A stretch of DNA of 64,000 nucleotides from Pseudomonadota bacterium (GCA_023456105.1 JAEYAO010000066.1:1-64000); one strand, 5' to 3'. Counted from the first letter of the stretch, positions 1-8,981 are shown. Program-made: numbers and translations. Notes: generated by a model from the letters alone, not told the origin.

Positions 1-18
1 CTAGGGTCTGGACCCATA
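1..18. repeat. Left terminal inverted repeat of the IS5-family element
   Basis: Begins CTAGGGTC and matches the reverse complement of 829-846 at 15 of 18 positions. Confidence 0.8.
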
Positions 19-78
19 AACGGGATTCCCTGATTGGCCGAAGCGTGATTTCCTGCAGTCGGATGCAGGAGAACCGAC

Positions 79-833
79 ATGGCTTCGGAGTTCTGGCTGA
101 CTGACGCGCAGTTTGAGCGGTTGCGACCGCTGCTGCCGAACAAGCCTCGAGGCGTGGCGCGGGTGGATGACCGGCGGGTGATCTCGGGGATCATTCATGT
201 GCTGATCAGCGGCGGCCGCTGGATCGACGCGCCGGCGGTCTATGGACCCAGGAAGACGCTCTACAACCGCTGGGTCCGCTGGGCCAAGGCGGGGGTCTGG
301 CGGCGGGCGTTCGAGGAACTGGCGGCCACCGGCGGGCCGCCCGCCGAGCTGATGCTGGACTCGACCTGGGCCAAGGCACACCGCTCGGCGACGAGCGGAA
401 AAGGGGGGCTTCAGCCAACGGCATAGGTCGCTCGCGCGGCGGGCCGACCACCAAGCTGCACGCCCTGGTCGACGGGCTCGGTCGCCGGGTCGCCTTTGTC
501 ATCACCCCGGGCCAGCGCGGCGATGCGCCGGTCGCCGCCGACCTGATCCAGGCCGCGCCCGCCTCAGCCACCCTCGCCGCCGACCGGGCATACGACTCCA
601 ACGCGCTCCGCCGTCTGCTGCTGGCCCGAGGAACCCAGCCGGTCATCCCCAACGCCCCTTACCGAAAGCGCCTGCATCCCTTCGACCCGGAGCCCTACAA
701 GCGCAGGAACCTCGTCGAGCGCGCCTTCTGCCGCATCAAGGACTTCCGCCGCGTCGCAACACGTTACGACAAGCTCGCCTGCACCTACATCGCCGCCATA
801 GCCCTCGCCGCCATCATCGCGTGGTGGTTATGA
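79..833 (+). CDS. IS5-family transposase, two frames joined by -1 frameshift
   Basis: DDE transposase. The first frame (79-426, 115 codons) holds the N-terminal DUF4096-type region and the first catalytic Asp in LMLDSTW (residue 94). The second frame, one base back, runs to the TGA at 831-833 and holds the second Asp (AADRAYDS) and the Glu (NLVERAFCRIKD). The frames meet at an A4G6 run at 399-408; reading on after a -1 slip restores the family sequence GASANGIGRSRGG. All three catalytic residues survive, so this looks like programmed frameshifting rather than decay. A good Shine-Dalgarno (AGGAGA, 67-72) precedes the ATG. Confidence 0.85.
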
Positions 834-846
834 GTCTGGACCCTAG
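829..846. repeat. Right terminal inverted repeat of the IS5-family element
   Basis: Ends GACCCTAG; partner of 1-18. Its final CTAG also provides the TAG stop codon of the gene on the opposite strand. Confidence 0.8.
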
Positions 847-1100
847 CCGAGCCGTCGCGCAATCAGCGACCTGACCTGACTCACCACCTCATCCGGTCCA
901 TCGAGGACGAGGCCCATGTATGTTTCGGCAGTGAGGGTCAGAGGCCCAGCTGAAGACATCCGATACTGCTCACCGACTTCCTGCGAGCCGAACAGCGACC
1001 ATTTCTGATCCAGTCGCTGAGCCCCAATCTTCCGCAACGCCCATGTTGCGGCGCGGACCACACGTCGATCATGTTCAGGGCTGAGAACCTCTGTCGCCAT
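843..1100 (-). CDS. Hypothetical protein ending in the IS border
   Basis: An 85-residue soluble protein that I do not recognise. The start at 1100 is preferred over 1145 because GGAGA lies about 6 bases upstream of it. The middle is rich in Trp, Arg and Gln (around QKWSLFGSQE) and the C-terminus is helical (EVVSQVRSLIARR). Its TAG stop lies in the CTAG at the insertion sequence border. If CTAG was the target, the stop predates insertion and the protein is intact; otherwise the original C-terminus was cut off. Confidence 0.5.
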   Translation of the reverse strand: MATEVLSPEHDRRVVRAATWALRKIGAQRLDQKWSLFGSQEVGEQYRMSSAGPLTLTAETYMGLVLDGPDEVVSQVRSLIARRLG

Positions 1101-1189
1101 GAGCCGTCTCCATTCAGGCGACACCGTGGCGCCGCCACCGCCCATTTTACCACCCTTTAGCCGCAGGTCGCCTCCGACCCATCGTTGAC

Positions 1190-1654
1190 CTAGGAAGCTC
1201 CTGAACCTACGCGGGGCGCATCAGCACATGGCTGGCCGACAGGGTCTTCGAACTCGATTTCCGCCCAGCCATGGCTGTCCCAGCGTGCGAATAACCTGTC
1301 CATTTCGCCCGTTGAAATTGATAGCTGTAGGATAGGATGTCTCACGTCACTCCTGAGCTGTATGCTGATGACCCCATCAGCAATCGTGTAGTCGCCGAAC
1401 CGCAGTCCCAAGCGGTGCACTTCGCGGAGATATGTACCGTCCGGGCAAAAAAGACCCTGGCCTTCGGCAGGCTGCGGGCCCTGGCGATACCTAAGAATCT
1501 TGCCGCTAAATCTGGAAGCGATCTGGCTCGCCGTTAGAGGCACAAGCTCCGCTTCGTCAGGCGCAGGCGGGTAGGCCATGCTCGGAAAAGACAAGTGGCT
1601 GCCTAGCTGAAGTGAAGTCGCCAGGAGTAGACTTGGGGCCAACGCCATGATCAT
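1190..1654 (-). CDS. Hypothetical exported protein
   Basis: A 154-residue protein that I cannot assign to a family. From the ATG at 1654 (preceded by GAGGAAG) it opens with a hydrophobic stretch, MIMALAPSLLLATSLQLG, consistent with a signal peptide. The mature part contains two cysteines (FCPDG and QPCAD) that could form a periplasmic disulfide. An in-frame ATG at 1714 would add 20 residues but would bury the signal sequence. Confidence 0.55.
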   Translation of the reverse strand: MIMALAPSLLLATSLQLGSHLSFPSMAYPPAPDEAELVPLTASQIASRFSGKILRYRQGPQPAEGQGLFCPDGTYLREVHRLGLRFGDYTIADGVISIQLRSDVRHPILQLSISTGEMDRLFARWDSHGWAEIEFEDPVGQPCADAPRVGSGAS

Positions 1655-1744
1655 TCTTCCTCGGGCCCTATGTATAGCTCTGTTCGCGTTGACCAAAATA
1701 CTTGATTTGGTCAACGTCCGCTTGCCACCCTCAGCTGAAGTTCG

Positions 1745-2869
1745 TCACGGCCGCTTCGGGGTCCCGTCGGCTCGGAACAGCAGGCTGCCGTCGCCGTAGG
1801 AGTAGAAGCGGTAGCCGGTTGCGACGGCGTGGGCGTAGGCGGCCTTCATCGTGTCCAGGCCGGCGAAGGCGCTGACCAGCATGAACAGGGTCGACTTCGG
1901 CAGGTGGAAGTTGGTCAGGAGCACGTCGGCGGCGCGGAAGCGGTAGCCGGGCGTGATGAAGATGGCGGTGTCGCCGTGGAAGCCCCGGACCACGCCGTCT
2001 TCGGTCGTGGCGGATTCCAGCAGCCGCAGCGAGGTGGTGCCGACGCAGACGATGCGGCCGCCGGATGCGCGCACGGCGTTCAGGGCGGCGGCGGTGTCGG
2101 CTGACACCTCGCCCCATTCGCTGTGCATGCGATGGTCGGCCAGGTCGTCGGCCTTGACCGGCAGAAAGGTGCCGGCGCCCACGTGCAGGGTCACGGCGTG
2201 GGTGGAGACGCCCCTGGCCGCGAGGGCGTCCAGCAGGGCGGGGGTGAAGTGCAGGCCGGCGGTGGGGGCGGCGACCGAGCCGTCGTGCTGGGCGAAGACG
2301 GTCTGGTAGTCGGAGCGGTCGCGGTCGTCTTCGGGCCGCTTGGCGGCGATGTAGGGCGGCAGGGGCATGACGCCCACGCCTCGGATCGCCTCGTCCAGCG
2401 CCGGGCCGGACAAGTCGAACGTCAGCGCGACCAGGCCGTCGTCGCCCTTGGCGGTCACGGCGGCGTCCAGACTTCCCCTCATCCGAGCGGCTTCGCCGCC
2501 CACCTTCTCCCCGGAGGGAAGATGAAAGCTTATTCGGTCGCCCGGCTTGATGCGCTTGCCCGGCTTCATGAAGGCGGACCAGGCGTCGGGCGCGTCGCGG
2601 TGGTGCAGGGTGGCCTCGACCGGGACGCTCAGGGTCTCGCCGTCGGGGCCGGTGCGATGGCGCACGCCCGACAGGCGGGCGGGGATCACGCGGGTGTCGT
2701 TGAAAACCAGGGCGTCGCCGGCCCGCAGGAAGTCGGGCAGGTCGCGGATGGTCCGGTCCTGAAGCGCGCCGTCCCGCACCACCAGAAGGCGGGCGCTGTC
2801 GCGCGGTTCGGCGGGGCGAAGGGCGATGCGCTCTTCCGGCAGGTCGAAGTCGAAGTCGGCGGTCCGCAT
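1745..2869 (-). CDS. queA: S-adenosylmethionine:tRNA ribosyltransferase-isomerase QueA
   Basis: Transfers and isomerises the ribosyl moiety of SAM onto 7-aminomethyl-7-deazaguanine in tRNA to make epoxyqueuosine. Family landmarks are the N-terminus DFDFDLPEERIA, the APTAGLHFT motif and the C-terminal TNFHLPKSTLFMLVSAF. At 374 residues it is longer than usual. Part of the excess is residues about 117-133, encoded by a palindromic repeat (2472-2521) inserted in frame between two beta-strand regions. The earlier-acting genes queC, queE and queD lie about 14 kb away in this window. No tgt neighbour is present. Confidence 0.95.
   Translation of the reverse strand: MRTADFDFDLPEERIALRPAEPRDSARLLVVRDGALQDRTIRDLPDFLRAGDALVFNDTRVIPARLSGVRHRTGPDGETLSVPVEATLHHRDAPDAWSAFMKPGKRIKPGDRISFHLPSGEKVGGEAARMRGSLDAAVTAKGDDGLVALTFDLSGPALDEAIRGVGVMPLPPYIAAKRPEDDRDRSDYQTVFAQHDGSVAAPTAGLHFTPALLDALAARGVSTHAVTLHVGAGTFLPVKADDLADHRMHSEWGEVSADTAAALNAVRASGGRIVCVGTTSLRLLESATTEDGVVRGFHGDTAIFITPGYRFRAADVLLTNFHLPKSTLFMLVSAFAGLDTMKAAYAHAVATGYRFYSYGDGSLLFRADGTPKRP
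2472..2521. repeat. Palindromic repeat element inside queA
   Basis: A 50-bp imperfect palindrome with CTTCCC and GGGAAG termini and an inner hairpin (GCGGC-TTC-GCCGC, 2487-2499). It resembles the dispersed intergenic palindromes with CCTCATCC and CTTCTCCCC arms that I know from alphaproteobacterial genomes; that match is from memory. Here it is translated in frame as part of QueA. Confidence 0.65.
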
Positions 2870-2918
2870 GGGCGCGCTTTAAGACGCTGAGGCGCGGGGT
2901 CAAGCGCGCGGAACCAGC

Positions 2919-4395
2919 TTGGCCGTAACCGGTTTGCGCCTCATGACCGATAGCGGCCTGAAACCGGGCGAGACCTGCTGGCGCATCGAGCGGGCGTCCT
3001 GCGCCAGCGTGATCGTCGATGGCGACGACTATTTCCGCCACGCGCGGCAGGCGATGCTGCGGGCGGAAAAGCGAATCCTGCTGATCGGCTGGGACTTCGA
3101 CGGCGACCTGGACCTGGACCGGAGCGCGCAGGACGTGGAGGGGCCGCGCGAGATCGCCGACTTCTTCTGCTGGCTGACCGCGCGTCGGCCGGAGCTAGAG
3201 ATCTTCATCCTGCGCTGGGACGTCGGGCTGTTGAAGATGGTGCTGAGGGGCAACGCCCTGGGCGCCCTGATCAAGTGGAGCCGCAACAAACGCATCCACG
3301 CCCGGCTGGACGGCCACCACCCGCCGACGGGCTCGCACCACCAGAAGATCGTGGTGATCGACGACCGGCTGGCGTTCTGCGGCGGCATCGACATGTTGGC
3401 CGACCGCTGGGACACGCGCGCGCACCGGGACGGCGACGCGGGCCGACGCGACCGCAAGGGCCGGATCGCCAAGCCCTGGCATGATGCGACCACGGCGCTG
3501 GCGGGACCGGCGGCGCGGGCGCTGGGGGACCTGTTCCGCGAACGCTGGGCCGCGGCGGGCGGGGCCCCCGTCGGCGAGGCGGAGGTTCAGTCGGAACCCT
3601 GGCCGGAGGATCTGGCGGTGCAGTTCACCGATGTGGACGTCGCCATCGCCCGCTCCGCCCCGCTGATGGACGACAGCCCGCCTGCGCGAGATCGAGGCGC
3701 TGTATCTGGAGCAGATCGCGGGGGCGAAGCGCTTCATCTATGCGGAAAGCCAGTATTTCGCCTCGCGCCGCATCGCCGAGGCGATGGCTCGGCGGCTGGA
3801 CGAGCCGGACGGGCCCGAGATCGTGCTGATCAACCCGGTCACCGCCGAGGGCTGGCTGGAGCCGATCGCCATGGACTCGGCGCGGGCGCGGCTGGTGGAG
3901 GCGCTGAAACGGCGCGACGTTCACAAACGCTTCGCCGTCTATCATCCGCATACGACGCACGGCGAGCCGATCTACGTCCACGCCAAGATCACGGTGGTGG
4001 ACGACCTGAACCTGCGGGTCGGATCGTCCAATATGAACAATCGCTCGATGCGGCTGGACACGGAGTGCGACGTGGTGATCGACGCGCGTCTTCCCGCCAA
4101 CCGGGGGGCCAGGGAAGCCATCCGTGAGACGCGCGAAAGCCTGATGGCCGAGCATCTGGGCGTGGATGCGCAGACGGTGCGGGCGACGGTCGAGGAGACC
4201 GGCTCGCTGATCGCCGCCATCGAGCGGCTGCGCGGGCCGGGCAAGACGCTGAAGCCGTACGAGACGCCGGACCTGTCGTCGGTCGAGGCGTGGCTGGCCG
4301 AGAACGAGGCGCTGGATCCCGAAGGTCCGGAGGAGATGTTCGAGCCGTTCAGCGGGCGCGGGTTGTTTCGTCGCCTGAGGAAGCCGCCGGGCTGA
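2919..4395 (+). pseudogene. Phospholipase D/cardiolipin synthase-like gene with a frameshift
   Basis: A two-HKD phospholipase D superfamily protein. The first HKD motif is H141-x-K143-x4-D148 (HQKIVVID); the second (HAKITVVD, near 3979-4002) lies in a different frame, followed by GSSNMNNRSM. The frame is lost at the CCC of 3677-3679; removing one C restores a continuous reading SRLREIEALYLEQIAG. Either the gene is freshly broken or this is a sequencing error, since both halves look unconstrained by decay. It would encode about 490 residues. The start could also be the ATG at 2943-2945. Its 3' end overlaps msrA tail to tail by 47 bp. Confidence 0.8.
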
Positions 4396-4906
4396 CGAGG
4401 CTCGCGCCGTAGCGACGGCGCAGCATGGTCAGCTTGGGCTCGATGTAGGTGCGGCAGAAGGGTCGCTCCGGGTCGGTCGCATAGTAGTTCTGGAACCGCG
4501 CGTCGGACGGCTGAAAGGCGCGGAACGGCAGGACCCGGGTGATCAGCGGCTCCTCGAACTCGGGCTGCAAACGGGCCAGCGCCGCCGTGCAGGCATCGGC
4601 CTGGACGGCGTCCATGACGTAGAGGGCGCTGCGGTACTTGCCACGCATCGTGTGAGGCGAGGTGCTGGCGTGGGTGCGCAGATGCACCTCGATCAGGACG
4701 TCCAGCGGAAGGCGCTTCGCCTCCCAATCGACCAGCACCGCCTCGGACATGGCTTCGTTCGGCGGATCGGAGGTGATGAAGCCCTGCCGTACCCGCTCCA
4801 CGCCCACCAACGACTGGAACACCGCCTCGGTGCACCAGTGGCACCCGCCGCCGAGACCGAGTTTCCGAAGCGATCGCATCAGAGGCACATGGGCGCGGGC
4901 GTCCAC
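4349..4906 (-). CDS. msrA: Peptide-methionine (S)-S-oxide reductase MsrA
   Basis: Repairs methionine sulfoxide in proteins. The catalytic motif is GGGCHWCTEAVF, where the first Cys is the nucleophile; His replaces the more common Phe of GCFWC. Family sequence continues through GVERVRQGFI, HLRTHASTSPHTM and FQNYYATDPERPFC. The start is either the GTG at 4906 or the ATG at 4879, neither with a strong Shine-Dalgarno. The last 47 bp overlap the convergent phospholipase D-like gene. Confidence 0.9.
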   Translation of the reverse strand: MDARAHVPLMRSLRKLGLGGGCHWCTEAVFQSLVGVERVRQGFITSDPPNEAMSEAVLVDWEAKRLPLDVLIEVHLRTHASTSPHTMRGKYRSALYVMDAVQADACTAALARLQPEFEEPLITRVLPFRAFQPSDARFQNYYATDPERPFCRTYIEPKLTMLRRRYGASLVSPAASSGDETTRAR

Positions 4907-4977
4907 GGCGCAAGGCTGCGTCTCGGAACGGGGGCTCAGGCCCGTGTGTTGGTCTCACGAGCCAGCGGAGGCGCGCC

Positions 4978-5841
4978 ATGTTCATCATCCTGGGCGGAAC
5001 CGGTCATGTCGGTCAGGCGGCGGCGCGCAGGCTGAAGGCGGACGGACATGCGGTCACCGTGGTCACCTCCGATCCAGAGAAGGTCACGGGGATCGAAGGC
5101 CAAGGCTGCGTCGCCGCCGTGGCGGATGTCTGCGACGTCGAGGGCCTCCGCGTGGTTCTGCGATCCGGCCGGCGCGCGCTGCTGCTCAACCCGCCCGCGC
5201 CGATCAACGGCGACACGGACGCGCGGGAGAGCGCGACCGCCCACGCCATCGTGGAGGCCGCGAGGGGAGTGGGCCTCGAGAAGGTGGTGGCGGCCTCGAC
5301 ATACGGGGCGCGGGCGGGTGAGGCGTGCGGCGACCTGACGGTGCTGTACGATTTTGAACAGGCGTTATCAGCGCTGGGCACGCCGGTCGCGATCAACCGC
5401 GCCGCCTACTATTTCAGCAACTTCGACATGCTTGTGGATGCGGTGCGCGAAGGCGGCGTCCTCCTCACGCCGTTCCCGGCCGACCTTCTCCTGCCGATGG
5501 TCGCGCCGGAGGATCTGGGCGCCGCGGCCGCCCGGCGGCTGGTCAGCGGCCTGGACGACGTGGGCGTGCGCCACGTCGCCGGACCGGAGCGGCGGACCAT
5601 GAACGATGTCGCGCGCGCCTTTGCACAGGCGCTGGGGCGGCCTGTGCGGGTCGAGACCCTGCCGCGCGACCGCTGGCTCGAGGACTATCGCAAGCACGGC
5701 TTCTCCGATGCGGCGGCGCGGTCCTACGCCTGCATGACGCAGGCGACCATCGACACGGTGGAGCAGGCGCCCGAACCCGACGAGCGGGGTGAGGTCACGC
5801 TGGAGAGCTACATCCAGGCCCTGGTCGCGCGCGGGGGCTGA
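4978..5841 (+). CDS. NmrA-like NAD(P)-binding reductase
   Basis: A 287-residue atypical short-chain reductase of the NmrA/SDR-a type. The N-terminal Rossmann motif is GGTGHVGQAAARRL, with VTSDPEK after strand 2, as in quinone or flavin reductases and NAD(P)-sensing proteins of this group. The C-terminal half (VRHVAGPERRTMNDVARAFA) matches the substrate-binding part of the family. GGAGG at 4967-4971 supports the start. The substrate cannot be told from sequence. Confidence 0.8.
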   Translation: MFIILGGTGHVGQAAARRLKADGHAVTVVTSDPEKVTGIEGQGCVAAVADVCDVEGLRVVLRSGRRALLLNPPAPINGDTDARESATAHAIVEAARGVGLEKVVAASTYGARAGEACGDLTVLYDFEQALSALGTPVAINRAAYYFSNFDMLVDAVREGGVLLTPFPADLLLPMVAPEDLGAAAARRLVSGLDDVGVRHVAGPERRTMNDVARAFAQALGRPVRVETLPRDRWLEDYRKHGFSDAAARSYACMTQATIDTVEQAPEPDERGEVTLESYIQALVARGG

Positions 5842-5881
5842 AGCGTTGACCGCGACGGCGTGAAGCGCCAAACCCCGCCGC

Positions 5882-7567
5882 ATGCTTCAGAACCTTGAGA
5901 CACTCGCGCGCGAGGCCCGGTCGTGGCCGTTCGAGCAGGCCCGCAACCTCCTGGCGCACGTGCTGAAGAAGCGGCTGCCGGAGGCGGAGCGCGCCGAGGC
6001 CAGGTCGCTGATCGACGCGGGCAAGGCGGACGAGGCGCTGGCCCGGTTCGAGGCGCTGCGGCGGCCGGTGGTGCTGGAGACCGGCTACGGGCCGTCCGGC
6101 CTGCCGCACATGGGCACCTTCGGCGAGGTGGCGCGCACGACCATGGTTCGCAACGCCTTTCGCGCGCTGACGGGGGATCACTGGCCGACGCGGCTGATCG
6201 CGTTTTCGGACGACATGGACGGCTTGCGAAAGGTGCCGGAAGGCATCCCGAACCCGGAGATGCTGCGCGAGGACCTGCACAAGCCGCTGACGCAGGTGCG
6301 CGATCCGTTCGGCACGCACGACAGCTTCGCCGCCCACAACAATGCGCGTCTGCGGGCGTTTTTGGACAGCTTCGGCTTCGACTACGAGTTCATGAGCTCA
6401 ACCGAGACCTATCGGTCCGGTCGGTTCGATGGGGCGTTGCTGACGTTGCTGGAGCGGTTCGATGCGGTGCAGGCCATCATGCTGCCGACGCTGGGCGAGG
6501 AGCGGCGGGCGACCTATTCGCCGTTCCTGCCGATCAGCCCGGTGACCGGCCATGTGCTGCAGGTGCCGACGCTGGAACGCAACGTCGAGAAAGGCACCAT
6601 CGTCTTCGTCGATCCCGCCAAGAGCGAAGATGGCGGACGCACCGAGGTTCCGGTGACCGGCGGTCACGTCAAGCTGCAGTGGAAGCCGGACTGGGCCATG
6701 CGCTGGACCGCGCTGGACGTCGACTACGAGATGTCGGGCAAGGACCTGATCGAGAGCGTGCGCGAAAGCTCCAAGGTCTGCCGCGCCCTGGGGGGCGTGC
6801 CGCCGGAGGGGTTCAACTACGAGCTGTTCCTCGACATCGAGGGCAAGAAGATCTCCAAGTCCAAGGGCAATGGCCTGACCATGGACGACTGGCTGCGCTA
6901 CGGCACGCCGGAGTCGTTGAGCTGGTACATGTTCCAGTCGCCGAAGTCGGCCAAGAGCCTGCACTTCAACGTCATTCCGCGCGCCACCGACGACTATCTG
7001 TCGTTCATCGAAAGCTACAAGACGCAGGAGCCGGCCAAGCGGATCGACAATGCGGTGTGGTCGATCCACGCCGGGTCGCCGCCGGATCACGCCTCGCCTG
7101 TGTCCTTCGCCCTGCTGCTGAACCTGGTGGGGGTGGCGAATGCGACGGACAAGGCGGCGCTGTGGGCCTATTTCGCGCGCTATCTGCCGGACGCCACGCC
7201 CGAGACCGAGCCGCTGCTGGATCGGCTGATGGGCTATGCGCTGAACTACTACGAGGACTTCGTGAAGCCGACGAAGACCTATCGCGCGCCGGACGAGAAG
7301 GAGAAGGCCGCCCTGCTGGACCTGGCCGATCGGCTGGAGGCGCTGCCCGCCGACACGACCGATGGCGAGACGATCCAGAACGAGGTCTATGCGGTCGGCA
7401 AGGCGCATGGGTTCGAGCCGCTGCGCGCCTGGTTCGGGGCGTTGTACGAAGTGCTGCTGGGCGCGTCGCAGGGGCCGCGCTTCGGCTCGTTCGCGGCGAT
7501 CTACGGCCTGGCGCAGACGGTGCGACTGATCCGCGACGGGGCCGAAGGGCGGCTGGCCGACAGCTAA
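5882..7567 (+). CDS. lysS: Lysyl-tRNA synthetase, class I
   Basis: Charges tRNA-Lys with lysine. It is the class I (Rossmann) form, also called LysK, found in archaea and alphaproteobacteria, not the class II form of most bacteria. The HIGH-like motif is HMGTF (residues 76-80) in GYGPSGLPHMGTFGE and the KMSKS-like motif is KISKSKG near residue 323. At 561 residues it has the usual length. No clear ribosome binding site is seen before the ATG at 5882. Confidence 0.95.
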   Translation: MLQNLETLAREARSWPFEQARNLLAHVLKKRLPEAERAEARSLIDAGKADEALARFEALRRPVVLETGYGPSGLPHMGTFGEVARTTMVRNAFRALTGDHWPTRLIAFSDDMDGLRKVPEGIPNPEMLREDLHKPLTQVRDPFGTHDSFAAHNNARLRAFLDSFGFDYEFMSSTETYRSGRFDGALLTLLERFDAVQAIMLPTLGEERRATYSPFLPISPVTGHVLQVPTLERNVEKGTIVFVDPAKSEDGGRTEVPVTGGHVKLQWKPDWAMRWTALDVDYEMSGKDLIESVRESSKVCRALGGVPPEGFNYELFLDIEGKKISKSKGNGLTMDDWLRYGTPESLSWYMFQSPKSAKSLHFNVIPRATDDYLSFIESYKTQEPAKRIDNAVWSIHAGSPPDHASPVSFALLLNLVGVANATDKAALWAYFARYLPDATPETEPLLDRLMGYALNYYEDFVKPTKTYRAPDEKEKAALLDLADRLEALPADTTDGETIQNEVYAVGKAHGFEPLRAWFGALYEVLLGASQGPRFGSFAAIYGLAQTVRLIRDGAEGRLADS

Positions 7568-7665
7568 GCAATATGAACAGAAGATAACCGAAAGGCTCCG
7601 GGAGCCTTCAGGTTCGATGCGGCATTGTCCGCTCCATCGGCAACACGATGGACAGGAGAAGAGCC

Positions 7666-8136
7666 ATGTCGAAGATCTTCAAGACCGGTTTGGCCACGGC
7701 GGCCGCGATGGCCTCACTGGTGACCCTGGCGCCGATGGCGGCGCAGGCACAGGCGAACGGCGTCACCAACTGCGACGCCCCGGGCGGCCGCCAGCGCGCG
7801 GGCGCCGCGATCGGCGCGGTGCTGGGCGGCGTGCTGGGCAACCAGGTGGCGCGCAACGAGCGCACGCTGGGCACGGTGGCGGGCGCGGGTCTCGGCGCCG
7901 CGGCCGGCTCCTACATCGGCTGCAACCAGCAGCGCACACGGGCGATCGCTCAGGCCAACGCGTCGCAGCTCCGGGCGAATTCGAACCTGCGCATCCGCTC
8001 GGGTCCGGGAACGGGTTACCGTCAGGCGGGCAGCCTGTCGGCCGGCCAGCCCTTCACCGCCGTCGCCTCGCAGGGCGACTGGGTGCAGATCGCGGGCGGC
8101 GGCTGGGTGAACGCCAACTACGTCTCACGCTACTGA
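7666..8136 (+). CDS. Exported glycine-zipper and SH3 domain protein
   Basis: A 156-residue envelope protein. It has a signal peptide ending near APMAAQAQA, a glycine-zipper segment (AGAAIGAVLGGVLGNQVA and GAGLGAAAGSYIG, about residues 50-85), and a C-terminal bacterial SH3 domain (NLRIRSGPGTGYRQAGSL to GWVNANYVSRY). Proteins of this layout are thought to sit in or at the outer membrane and bind peptidoglycan. The start at 7666 is fixed by AGGAGAA at 7654-7660; an upstream ATG at 7648 has no such site. Confidence 0.85.
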   Translation: MSKIFKTGLATAAAMASLVTLAPMAAQAQANGVTNCDAPGGRQRAGAAIGAVLGGVLGNQVARNERTLGTVAGAGLGAAAGSYIGCNQQRTRAIAQANASQLRANSNLRIRSGPGTGYRQAGSLSAGQPFTAVASQGDWVQIAGGGWVNANYVSRY

Positions 8137-8159
8137 TCGGCGACGAGCGACGGGATTTG

Positions 8160-8195
8160 GGGCCGCCTTCCGAGAGGGGAGCGGCCCTTTCCTTT
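8160..8195 (+). terminator. Rho-independent terminator after the SH3 protein gene
   Basis: GGGCCGC (8160-8166) pairs with GCGGCCC (8181-8187), followed by TTTCCTTT. It sits between two convergent genes. Confidence 0.65.
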
Positions 8196-8829
8196 ACTGC
8201 GAGACCCAGAGGATGCGGCTCATCCACTCGATCTCGCGCCGGGGCACGACGCGGGGCGGATAGGCCGGATTGATGGAGGACAGGACGACCTGGCGCGCCG
8301 TCAGGCTGGTGACTTCCTTGGCCAGCGTCTCGCCGGTGGTCAGGCGAACCACCACCCGGTCGCCGCGCCGCACGTCCGGCCGACCTCGATCCACGATGAC
8401 CTGATCGCCCTCTCGGTAGACGGGCGACATGGAGTCGCCGGTGATGCGGATGCTGAAGGTGGTGTCGGTGGGGCGGGGCAGTTCGGTCTGCTCCCAGCCT
8501 TCTCCGGTCGGCAGGCCCGCGTCGTCGAAGAAGCCGTCCTCGCCGGCCTGGGCCAGGCCCAGCAGCGGCACGGTGTTGGGTGCAGGACGGACATCGTCGG
8601 CCAGGGCGGCGAAGTCGGACAGCGACACGCCCGTCGCCTCAAGGATGCGGGTGACGCTCTCGGTCGAGGGCCAGCGGGGGCGCGGCGGATCGCCAGGGCC
8701 GAACCGCTTTGACGGATTGAAGCTGGTGGCGTCCAGACCCGCGCGGCGGGCCAGGCCCGAAGCGGTCATGCCCTGACGCGCGGCGAGCCGATCAACGGCC
8801 TTCCAGAGTTGGGCATGGGACAGGGGCAT
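8194..8829 (-). CDS. S24 family LexA/CI-like transcriptional repressor
   Basis: A 211-residue regulator with an N-terminal helix-turn-helix (about residues 8-40, ARQGMTASGLARRAGLD) and a C-terminal S24 self-cleaving domain. The catalytic serine is S133 (GDSMSP) and the lysine K171 (TLAKEV). A candidate Ala-Gly cleavage bond lies at A95-G96 (LAQAGEDG). The family includes phage CI-type and other stress-sensitive repressors. A 13-bp perfect palindrome just upstream could be its own operator. The IS1595 element now separates it from the two small genes it probably once followed. Confidence 0.88.
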   Translation of the reverse strand: MPLSHAQLWKAVDRLAARQGMTASGLARRAGLDATSFNPSKRFGPGDPPRPRWPSTESVTRILEATGVSLSDFAALADDVRPAPNTVPLLGLAQAGEDGFFDDAGLPTGEGWEQTELPRPTDTTFSIRITGDSMSPVYREGDQVIVDRGRPDVRRGDRVVVRLTTGETLAKEVTSLTARQVVLSSINPAYPPRVVPRREIEWMSRILWVSQ

Positions 8830-8847
8830 GGCGCAGCATCCGGCGGT

Positions 8848-8860
8848 GATTCGTCGAATC
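8848..8860. promoter_or_regulatory. Candidate operator palindrome for the S24 repressor
   Basis: GATTCG-T-CGAATC, a perfect 13-bp inverted repeat 19-31 bases before the repressor's ATG and 15 bases from the target duplication of the inserted element. Autorepression is inferred from position only. Confidence 0.4.
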
Positions 8861-8874
8861 TAGCGGTGCGGGAT

Positions 8875-8888
8875 AGGAATATCCACCT
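8875..8888. repeat. Target site duplication, left copy
   Basis: AGGAATATCCACCT, repeated exactly at 10957-10970 on the other side of the IS1595-type element. Confidence 0.92.
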
Positions 8889-8909
8889 AACTATGCACTT
8901 TACAAACCG
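8889..8909. repeat. Terminal inverted repeat, left
   Basis: Starts AACTATGCAC and is a perfect 21-bp complement of 10936-10956. Confidence 0.92.
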
Positions 8910-8981
8910 TGCAAGAGGAATATTCCGATGGCTGACAGGCCGGCACTAACTGAGGTTGCAGAAAGCGAACAAGCCAGTGCG

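Larger units (their letters stand above)
1..846 (+). mobile_element. IS5-family (IS427-like) insertion sequence
   Basis: An insertion sequence of about 846 bp bounded by CTAG at both ends, with imperfect 18-bp inverted ends (15 of 18 matching). It contains one transposase gene split by a -1 frameshift. CTAG borders and a split DDE transposase are typical of IS5-family elements of the IS427 type, which duplicate TA. The left end is the first base of the window, so the left flank and the target duplication cannot be checked. Confidence 0.88.
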
